Below are positions 59,314 to 64,000 of a stretch of DNA of 64,000 nt, one piece after another. A model generated the notes under the pieces. That model was not told the DNA's origin. It saw only the letters and a list, made by a program, of their open reading frames with translations, and ran no database searches. The DNA is from a virus, in IMG/VR virus record IMGVR_UViG_3300037140_000076, positions 1-64,000 of that record. One strand, written 5' to 3'. Positions within the stretch are counted from its first letter, which is position 1, and every line of letters begins with the position of its first letter. Made by a program: the position numbers and the translations under genes.

Positions 59314-59737
59314 ATTGTTTTTTTAGTTTTAAAGTATATTCTTTGATTTTTGGAACCAGGTCCAAATTGTTCTCGGCCTTTGTATGCGTTTCCCAAGATA
59401 CTAATATGATGTTCCACTTCTCATATCTAAATTGTGGGTATGCTGATTTTCGTTTGCCCAGGACATGATGGAAGTATAACGTTAACGGCTCCCCGTATAT
59501 CGGTTCTCCTGTCTCAAAGTCTATGTGTGGTCGTTCATTCCAAATCTCAGCAAATAAAAGTCTATCCTTCTGAGTTAGCTTCGCTCTCTCTCCCAAGATT
59601 ACGCTTTGGTTTTTGCTTACTTTCCGGATAGATTTAGTTCTGTTTAGAGAATACCCTGTTTTACGTTGATGATAAATACAATATCCTTTTGAAAATACAG
59701 GATTATTACATTCTTTATATTGACAGGTCTTAGGCAT
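59303..59737 (-). CDS. HNH-type recombination protein, Rap/NinG-like
   Basis: 144 aa. N-terminal zinc knuckle 'CQYKECNNPVFSKGYCIYH' (C-x4-C-x9-C-x3-H). C-terminal HNH-like core 'LTLYFHHVLGKRKSAYPQFRYEKWNIILVSWETHTKAEN' (read in parts) with the His-His and terminal H-T-K-A-E-N helix. This is the layout of phage lambda NinG/Rap, a structure-specific Holliday-junction nuclease. Probably resolves branched recombination intermediates made by RecA or the Sak4-like protein. Confidence 0.75.
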   Translation of the reverse strand: MPKTCQYKECNNPVFSKGYCIYHQRKTGYSLNRTKSIRKVSKNQSVILGERAKLTQKDRLLFAEIWNERPHIDFETGEPIYGEPLTLYFHHVLGKRKSAYPQFRYEKWNIILVSWETHTKAENNLDLVPKIKEYTLKLKKQYEK

Positions 59738-59740
59738 TCG

Positions 59741-60271
59741 TTATGCTGCTTTTTTTACTGGATATTCAGAATCGTTTTCTAACAGTTTATCCTTAGCAAA
59801 ATCAAATGTATAACCTGTTTTATCCTTAGCGGTATAATAAGCATATCCTTTCAACTTCTGATCTACTGGAATGTTATAGGTGTCCTTAAGGAGATTACGA
59901 AGCACTCTTTTTATGTTAAGGTTTTCGATTGGAGTCTCAGTTGTTAATTCTAGCTCCTCTACGTGACTTCCTTTTCCAAGATTAATGGTGATCGTATAAA
60001 TAAGTTTCAATTTGCTTCTTTTCTTAACGTGGAACTTTCCTTTGATCTTTTTATAGTCAAGATATTTGTAGAACATGTCTCCCAGGTGGAATGAAGGTTT
60101 CCTTATCTTCTTTGAAGCTATAGGGGTAGCAGGTGCCACAGCGGGTAATTCCGTTTCTTCTAAAGTAAATTCATGATCTACTTTCATATCAAGATCAGTT
60201 TTTACTTTTAACTTTTCCATCAATTCTTTTACTTCATCCTCTGTACTAATGTTCTGTTTTGTTCTTGACAT
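59741..60271 (-). CDS. Unknown basic protein downstream of the RNA operon
   Basis: 176 aa from the ATG at 60271. The in-frame ATG at 60292 falls in the terminator's T-run and is rejected. N-terminal charged helix ('STEDEVKELMEKLKVK'), then 'SFHLGDMFYKYLDYKKIKGKFHVKKRSKLKLIYTI' (read in parts), a basic beta-rich domain of about 110 residues. Could bind nucleic acid. No family recognised. Confidence 0.55.
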   Translation of the reverse strand: MSRTKQNISTEDEVKELMEKLKVKTDLDMKVDHEFTLEETELPAVAPATPIASKKIRKPSFHLGDMFYKYLDYKKIKGKFHVKKRSKLKLIYTITINLGKGSHVEELELTTETPIENLNIKRVLRNLLKDTYNIPVDQKLKGYAYYTAKDKTGYTFDFAKDKLLENDSEYPVKKAA

Positions 60272-60290
60272 ATTGATAGTTTTTAATTTC

Positions 60291-60322
60291 AAAAAAAAGG
60301 CCCAATATAGAAATACCGGGCC
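60291..60322 (-). terminator. Strong intrinsic terminator of the RNA operon
   Basis: On the - strand: a 10-bp stem GGCCCGGTAT / ATATTGGGCC (two G-U pairs) with a TTCT loop, followed by eight T residues (60291-60298). It lies 26 bp after the tmRNA 3' end and 20 bp before the next gene start, a clean end to the stable-RNA transcript. Confidence 0.93.
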
Positions 60323-60347
60323 AATACTTATTTCTAAGGTTTGTCAG

Positions 60348-60705
60348 TGGACTAGTCGGAATTCGAATCCGAGTCTTCAATACAAAAAATCTTACTTTTC
60401 TTTATAGGTTTAGGATAACGATTTAATCTTACTACCGTTCCAAAAGAATTTTCCTACCCTCCACCACTCGGTTTAGGTCCGAGAACCATGCTACACCAGC
60501 CATTTTCTGTTTCAAGGTATGACTACCCATGCATCAAGCTAATTCCAGTTCTTCACTGAAAACCGAAGCGAGTATCGCTTCTCCTTCTGCAATACGTTCA
60601 GCTTTAGACTTTACGTTTGTTTGTTGCATATTTATTAAGGATGTTATATACTGCATCCACCTAAAATAAAACCTTTCAATACTGAATCAATAGCCTTTCT
60701 AGCCC
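60348..60705 (-). ncRNA. ssrA: Candidate phage-encoded tmRNA (ssrA-like)
   Basis: 358 nt, close to the usual 350-400. The 5' end GGGCTAG pairs with 3' CTAGTCC over 7 bp with G3:U70, the AlaRS identity pair; the discriminator is A73 and CCA is not encoded. The T-arm is TCGGA-TTCGAAT-TCCGA, preceded by a 'GAAGAC' stretch like the tmRNA consensus 'GGAC'. A GGATG/CATCC hairpin at nt 48-66, with loop bases able to pair downstream (ATATGC), resembles PK1. A second hairpin CTCGG-ACCTAAA-CCGAG (60467-60483) has loop CCTA pairing with TAGG at 60453-60456, an H-type pseudoknot. A tag reading frame ends at TGA 60534-60536. The canonical 'GGnUUCGAC' D-loop is not clear. Role: rescue of stalled ribosomes. 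Confidence 0.72.
60534..60629 (-). other. Tag reading frame within the tmRNA candidate
   Basis: An open frame from the ATG at 60629 to TGA (60534-60536) would encode MQQTNVKSKAERIAEGEAIL followed by ASVFSEELELA. In a tmRNA only the part after the resume codon is used; likely Ala resume codons are GCT (60600-60602) or GCA (60588-60590), giving a tag of about 18-22 residues. The ending 'ELELA' is hydrophobic and Ala-terminated, as degradation tags are. A 7-bp hairpin GAAGCGA-TAC-TCGCTTC lies within the frame. It could also be a real 31-aa protein. Confidence 0.5.
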
Positions 60706-60712
60706 ATAAATT

Positions 60713-60900
60713 AAAATAGTAGAGAGTCAAAGAGGTACGGATACGTGAAGACTATATTTCCCAATCTTTATAGTTATTTCCCGTTGCAACAGTAATAACA
60801 CCTCCAGTTTGTCGGAAGCTTTTTTGATTGGTACATCTCGGACACCGTTTCGACCACGCCCATGATCAGTGGGTTTGTGCGGTTCTTCATCTACTATTTT
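60713..60900 (-). ncRNA. Unidentified structured RNA closed by an 11-bp stem
   Basis: On the - strand AAAATAGTAGA (60890-60900) pairs exactly with TCTACTATTTT (60713-60723), enclosing 166 nt. Internal stems include ACTATA/TATAGT with a 12-nt loop, GTTATT/AATAAC, and CCCA-CTGATCA-TGGG. The 3' end is 7 nt from the tmRNA 5' end. There is no protein frame of note. It is not recognised: size is 6S-RNA-like, but the sequence is not obviously that, and an intron fold was not supported. Confidence 0.55.
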
Positions 60901-60910
60901 AAAAAAGTTA

Positions 60911-61004
60911 AAAAATAAGTCCCTTTCCCTTCACTATCCCAGGGTGGTTAATAAGGACTTATTTTTACGTACGCTGTTTTAGGCTACAGATACCTCATAC
61001 GTAA
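60911..61004 (-). other. Two stem-loops between tRNA-like gene and structured RNA
   Basis: A 12-bp perfect stem AAAAATAAGTCC / GGACTTATTTTT (60911-60922 with 60955-60966) encloses 32 nt and could act as a terminator or anti-terminator because of its T-rich 3' arm. It overlaps by two bases a second stem-loop TTACGTA...TACGTAA (60965-60971 with 60998-61004) with an inner CTGT-AGCCTAAA-ACAG hairpin. They cannot be fully formed together at the overlap, so alternative folding is possible. Confidence 0.5.
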
Positions 61005-61061
61005 CCATTGCCGTTAGAATATAGACCGATTTATGATACTATACAACGGTTGGATTTTTCG

Positions 61062-61130
61062 AACATCCAAGAGGAATCGAACCCCTGCTTCACCCTACAC
61101 GGGTGCGTCCTCCCACTAGACCATAGATGT
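61062..61130 (-). tRNA. tRNA-like gene with five-base anticodon loop
   Basis: A 69-nt cloverleaf on the - strand: acceptor ACATCTA/TGGATGT (7 bp, one G-U), D-arm GTC-TAGTGGGAG-GAC, anticodon stem CACCC/GGGTG, T-arm AGGGG-TTCGATT-CCTCT, discriminator T73, no encoded CCA. The anticodon loop inside the 5-bp stem is only GTGTA, two bases short; if one pair is opened it reads CGTGTAG with G, not U, at position 33. The amino acid cannot be assigned: UGU (Thr), GUA (Tyr) and GUG (His) can all be read from it. It may be a degenerate or specialised tRNA. Confidence 0.65.
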
Positions 61131-61155
61131 TGCCATAAACACGTTATTCGGAACA

Positions 61156-61187
61156 CAAAGATAAGTAACTTTTTTGAAACTTACAAA
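61156..61187 (-). promoter_or_regulatory. Strong host-type promoter of the stable-RNA operon
   Basis: On the - strand: TTTG-N20-TATCTTTG (CAAA at 61184-61187, CAAAGATA at 61156-61163 on the + strand), a perfect consensus. The start at about 61149 is 19 nt before the tRNA-like gene. The -33 box overlaps the end of the upstream HNH gene. Confidence 0.82.
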
Positions 61188-61720
61188 TATTTAAATTTAT
61201 ATCCAAATGCGTGTTTTTCAAGACCATTTAAAACATGCCAAATAGTTGATTGTCTTATTTTTAATTGTCTTGAAGCTTCCCTTTGAGAAATAAATTTTAT
61301 TTTTTTGTTTTTAGGAGATATAACTAAAATCTTAGTTGGTTTATTTCCCATGACTTTTTTCAATATATCCCTTGCATGTTGTATATTTTGTTGCCTTGTA
61401 CACCATTCAAGCTGAGAGGCCCGGTTATCAAGTTTATTTCCTTTCTTATGATTTATATCAAATCCTTTTTTATATCCTTTTACAAAATGTTTTCCAACTA
61501 ATATATGAACCTGGATTTTAGTAGATTTTCCATTTTTGGTTAAATCTAATTGTAAGTATCCTTTAGCATTTGGAGAAAGAATTCTATTTCTTCCCTTAAA
61601 TTTTTGTAAAATTCCATGTTTGGTTTTTATTATTCTATCAAGAGATTTAATATTACCATAATTACTTATTTGATAATAACCTTTGTATCCTTTTATATCT
61701 TTCCATTCTTTTTTCCTCAT
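61181..61720 (-). CDS. HNH homing endonuclease (NUMOD4-HNH)
   Basis: 179 aa. NUMOD4 'WKDIKGYKGYYQISNYGNIKSL', HNH 'GFDINHKKGNKLDNRASQLEWCT', then a helix-turn-helix C-terminal module ('SQREASRQLKIRQSTIWHVLNG') ending GYKFKYL. Its stop lies within the promoter of the RNA operon. The gene overlaps the upstream gene by 4 bp. A free-standing mobile endonuclease, placed next to tRNA-like and tmRNA genes, frequent targets of such elements. Confidence 0.87.
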   Translation of the reverse strand: MRKKEWKDIKGYKGYYQISNYGNIKSLDRIIKTKHGILQKFKGRNRILSPNAKGYLQLDLTKNGKSTKIQVHILVGKHFVKGYKKGFDINHKKGNKLDNRASQLEWCTRQQNIQHARDILKKVMGNKPTKILVISPKNKKIKFISQREASRQLKIRQSTIWHVLNGLEKHAFGYKFKYL

Positions 61721-62247
61721 AGTTCAGATAATATTATTTTTTGCTCATCAAGATGAAATTTACCAAAGTGTTGTTTTACACATGCTTGATAAATTATTTC
61801 TGATTTAAGAACTTTAGTATACATAATCCAATCTGCACTTGTTCCTGTTAAATAATCTTTACTTAATCCAATCTGTTCATAATAAGCTTTGACTTCATCT
61901 TCTACAGTAAATTCAAACTTATAACGAGCATGAATATAATCATGGATTGCGCGAAACATTAGATTATAAACTGGACCCCAAAGTTCACTATCATTTCCTG
62001 ATACATTAACCTTAATTCTTCCTTTATTAAAGTCAGGAAGAACTTCCTGAATTGATTCATAGTTATAAGGATCATCCTTAGTAAAGTCAAAATGAACAGT
62101 ATGACTTAATGAATCAAACATTTTACAAATCAAAGTTCTGAATTGAATTCTTTGAAATTCACTTATAATATTAATTTCATTATCAGCAGTTACGTATCCT
62201 TCTGCAATTCTTTTAATTGCGTTAGGTCTTAAGAAATAATTATCCAT
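61717..62247 (-). CDS. Unknown protein with conserved HDYIH segment
   Basis: 176 aa. The central stretch 'YNLMFRAIHDYIHARYKFEF' followed by 'EDEVKAYYEQIG' gives an H-D-x-x-H plus Glu arrangement seen in uncharacterised phage proteins; a metal site is possible. Helical throughout, no signal peptide. Its stop overlaps the HNH gene start (ATGA). Function unknown. Confidence 0.6.
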   Translation of the reverse strand: MDNYFLRPNAIKRIAEGYVTADNEINIISEFQRIQFRTLICKMFDSLSHTVHFDFTKDDPYNYESIQEVLPDFNKGRIKVNVSGNDSELWGPVYNLMFRAIHDYIHARYKFEFTVEDEVKAYYEQIGLSKDYLTGTSADWIMYTKVLKSEIIYQACVKQHFGKFHLDEQKIILSEL

Positions 62248-62252
62248 ATAAA

Positions 62253-62726
62253 TTAATTTTTAACTCCGCTATCAATTGCTGAATCACAAATCCAAGCCCA
62301 ATCGGTTGAATTTTTGTAACCCATTAATATGATAGTAGAAAAATTTTCTTTTATCTGATCCTTTATTCTAAAATATTCAGTCTTGTCATAAGTTTTAGAG
62401 GTTCCAACGTCTGTACTACAATAAACATATAGGTAATAAGCAAAACCATTATCCTCATTAACTTTGTTTTCAGCATAAACCGTAAAGGTTGTTACACCTG
62501 TATAGTTATCCTTTGAATCAAATTTTGCATAAACATTAGTTGCTGTGTTTCCTGTCTTGTAAAAATAGAAAGTAGCGTTTGTTTGTTCCCATACATTACT
62601 CCAGTTTGCATCTGAATCATCTTTGTGACAGATTTTACTAGCGTGAAGGGTGGTGGTGAGAGATTGAGATTTAACTCCTGTGATTGCGATCATAATGATG
62701 GCAATTAGTAACATGATCTTTTTCAT
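62253..62726 (-). CDS. Secreted protein of unknown function
   Basis: 157 aa. Clear Sec signal peptide (MKKIMLLIAIIMIAITGVKS, cleavage near 20-21). The mature part is beta-rich ('ATFYFYKTGNTATNVYAKFD', 'NYTGVTTFTVYAENKVNEDN') with three Cys. No family recognised. With its two neighbours it makes a cluster of exported phage proteins. Confidence 0.65.
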   Translation of the reverse strand: MKKIMLLIAIIMIAITGVKSQSLTTTLHASKICHKDDSDANWSNVWEQTNATFYFYKTGNTATNVYAKFDSKDNYTGVTTFTVYAENKVNEDNGFAYYLYVYCSTDVGTSKTYDKTEYFRIKDQIKENFSTIILMGYKNSTDWAWICDSAIDSGVKN

Positions 62727-62750
62727 TTGTGTTTGTTGTTTGTTTTTAAT

Positions 62751-62852
62751 TTAAAATAATGCATAACCTATTAAAGCAATAGCTTCTAATAATAAAAATA
62801 ATCCAATTGTAAGGAATGGATGCCTCTGCCAAAAACTGTATGGATTCCTCAT
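62751..62852 (-). CDS. 33-residue single-pass membrane peptide
   Basis: ATG at 62852, TAA at 62751-62753. The sequence has a basic N-terminus (MRNPYSFWQRH) and one membrane helix 'FLTIGLFLLLEAIALIGYALF'. It sits 2 bp after the stop of the large secreted gene. Position and composition support a small membrane gene, but it is short. Confidence 0.5.
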   Translation of the reverse strand: MRNPYSFWQRHPFLTIGLFLLLEAIALIGYALF

Positions 62853-62854
62853 AA

Positions 62855-63763
62855 TCAATTATTTATGTATACTTGAATGTATTGAAAGTAATTAATAGTT
62901 CCATCCTTATCAACTTCTTTGAGCCTAAAGATACCACTTTTTGCGTTAATGTCAAGGGATGCCTTTTGTTCGGTCTTGGTACAGGATATAGTTCCCAGGG
63001 TGAAGACCAGCATTGTAACCATTGACATGAATACTTTCCTATTCTTTCCCAAGGATAGCAGTAACCCGATAATGAACAGAATCACAAGACCCGAAGCGAT
63101 CCCGGCCTGTAGTGATCCGTTAACGTTCCCAGTGGCATAGTAGACTGTTGAGGTATACGTACGCTGTATCTGTGTATCTCCATAAGAGTCATAATGGGCA
63201 ACCATCCTTTCACTATTATCCGGCATTAGCTGCCAAACTTCATAGTAGCTTACATTCTGCTCCATACTCAAGGTCCAATCAAATTCAATCTTGTCTGGTG
63301 CCTGATACTTGCCAGTAAAACTTAATAGATTGATCGGGAGGGCCAAGCATTGATCCAACAATGTCTTGTAACTATATGTCCCGCTCAACCATGTAGGATT
63401 CCCAGGCCAGTTATCATTCTCCGTCCCGTATAGATTAGTGATGTAGGAGGGAACGTTAATCTTAAATTCTGCGTCTCCAATTGCACCAACCGAATCATTC
63501 TTACCAGAGGAAGTCTTTTTGCTAAGATCAATTGTAACACTCCAAACGACAGGGTTATTAACCGTTATCGTTGCACTACCGTTCTTTGTAGCATAAACGT
63601 ATCCCTTTAGATTCTTAGTACCTACAGTCCAATCATCCATTTCAATTGTAACTGTTTTGTTTGCCGAACAGTATGCAAAGGGAACAATGTAATGGGCTTC
63701 TGCTTTGTAGCCGATTAGGGTAGTCAATAGAATTAGAATGACCCCTAAGATTAATTTTTTCAT
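62855..63763 (-). CDS. Exported protein with Bacteroidota-type LPxxLLSF module
   Basis: 302 aa. Signal peptide (residues 1-23). A beta-rich domain (about 24-140) is followed at 142-150 by 'LPINLLSFTGKYQ', then '...IEFDWTLSMEQNVSYYEVWQ', the hallmark segment of secreted Bacteroidota proteins just before their sorting domain. Then come a transmembrane helix (about 222-239, 'IASGLVILFIIGLLLSLG') and a second hydrophobic stretch ending at Cys261 ('LVFTLGTISC'), which resembles a lipobox. The composite looks like host-derived surface sequence joined to an added membrane tail. Confidence 0.6.
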   Translation of the reverse strand: MKKLILGVILILLTTLIGYKAEAHYIVPFAYCSANKTVTIEMDDWTVGTKNLKGYVYATKNGSATITVNNPVVWSVTIDLSKKTSSGKNDSVGAIGDAEFKINVPSYITNLYGTENDNWPGNPTWLSGTYSYKTLLDQCLALPINLLSFTGKYQAPDKIEFDWTLSMEQNVSYYEVWQLMPDNSERMVAHYDSYGDTQIQRTYTSTVYYATGNVNGSLQAGIASGLVILFIIGLLLSLGKNRKVFMSMVTMLVFTLGTISCTKTEQKASLDINAKSGIFRLKEVDKDGTINYFQYIQVYINN

Positions 63764-63782
63764 TTGTGTTTTTTAAAGTGAA

Positions 63783-63962
63783 TTAATAACCGATGAAGTG
63801 AACATTCTCAGGACAGCCCATCTTACGGACTTTAATGTAGTCGTGACCTTTTGTTTCGAACTTTACGTTGGGATCATGTTTAACGACAACACATGATGAG
63901 AAGGAAAATGATACTGAAAAGAGAAGTACCAATATCCACGCTGTAATAATTACCTTTTTCAT
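63783..63962 (-). CDS. Small lipoprotein-like secreted protein
   Basis: 59 aa. Signal peptide 'VIITAWILVLLFSVSFSFSS' leads to Cys24 (SSC-V), a plausible lipid-attachment site. The mature part 'VVVKHDPNVKFETKGHDYI' is short and polar with a second Cys50. It lies 19 bp upstream of the large exported protein on the same strand, near the window's right end. Function unknown. Confidence 0.6.
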   Translation of the reverse strand: MKKVIITAWILVLLFSVSFSFSSCVVVKHDPNVKFETKGHDYIKVRKMGCPENVHFIGY

Positions 63963-64000
63963 TTTGTTTGTTTTTATGTTTAAAAGTTTTTACTGTTTTC

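Noticed and set aside
60467-60483. Hairpin with loop ACCTAAA read as an anticodon arm with CUA (amber suppressor tRNA).
   Set aside because: No T-arm or matching acceptor stem flanks it, and position 33 would be C. The loop instead pairs with TAGG downstream, as a tmRNA pseudoknot would.
60713-60900. Possible group I intron because of an 'AAATATAGTC' stretch resembling P7.
   Set aside because: The partner strand lies only about 12 nt away, leaving no room for P3 and P8, and no P4-P6 core or exon junction is recognisable.
1-64000. Prophage or integrated element.
   Set aside because: No integrase, attachment-site repeats or flanking bacterial genes are visible; layout is that of a virulent phage genome segment.
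1-64000. CRISPR arrays or insertion sequences.
   Set aside because: No regularly spaced repeats and no transposase genes were found; the only mobile genes are homing endonucleases.

Overview
The window is a 64 kb internal piece of a large, AT-rich, tailed double-stranded DNA phage that infects a member of the Bacteroidota. There is no rRNA, integrase or attachment site. The first and last genes suggest the genome continues past both ends. The host inference has three supports. Several intergenic gaps carry the Bacteroidota promoter pair TTTG/TTG-N18-20-TAnnTTTG (best at 36265, 59022 and 61156). Genes start without strong Shine-Dalgarno sequences. One secreted protein carries an LPINLLSF-type module typical of Bacteroidota surface proteins. 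Crassvirales (crAss-like) affinity is plausible from the truncated muzzle/stabilisation-type protein followed by cargo-like proteins and two giant virion proteins. It is not proven, because capsid, portal and terminase lie outside the window.

Layout. Positions 2-31954 are all on the + strand and form the virion and lysis block. In order it holds a truncated muzzle-like protein, a virion lytic transglycosylase, low-complexity cargo-like proteins, a small protein coupled to a PurD-like ATP-grasp enzyme, and three very large internal proteins. The last two of these (1732 and 1740 aa) look like 'polyvalent' ejected proteins, one with a PD-(D/E)XK-like domain and one with a possible ADP-ribosyltransferase-like region and an HEYLH metallopeptidase. 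Fibres and a beta-helix tailspike, four small membrane proteins (holin candidates), a spanin-like protein, a GIY-YIG homing endonuclease and a GH24 endolysin follow. A bidirectional terminator at 31957 separates this block from the next.

Positions 32001-63962 are almost entirely on the - strand and hold replication, recombination, nucleotide and RNA metabolism. Genes recognised include RecA, a glycosyltransferase, MazG, a PNK/phosphoesterase/RNA-ligase repair cassette, a dNTP diphosphohydrolase-nucleotidase fusion, DnaQ, two PD-(D/E)XK nucleases, GroES, DnaG-type primase, an SSB-like protein, a Sak4-like ATPase, a DnaB-type helicase, an SF2 helicase, family B DNA polymerase, a TopoVI-A/Toprim protein, DUF932 and a Rap/NinG-like HNH protein. 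One gene (36313) breaks the pattern: it is on the + strand with its own promoter and terminator.

At 60291-61187 a compact RNA operon on the - strand has a strong promoter, a tRNA-like gene with a 5-nt anticodon loop, stem-loops, an unidentified structured RNA of about 188 nt, a strong candidate for a phage-encoded tmRNA of 358 nt (G3:U70 pair, A73, T-arm, pseudoknot and tag reading frame), and an excellent terminator. About 2 kb downstream, an otherwise intact small gene is interrupted by an in-frame UAG followed at once by a perfect 8-bp hairpin. Together with the RNA repair cassette, these suggest a phage that invests heavily in managing host translation and RNA damage. The right end encodes small secreted and lipoprotein-like proteins that may alter the host envelope. 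All functional calls come from reading motifs in the sequence; no database search was run.
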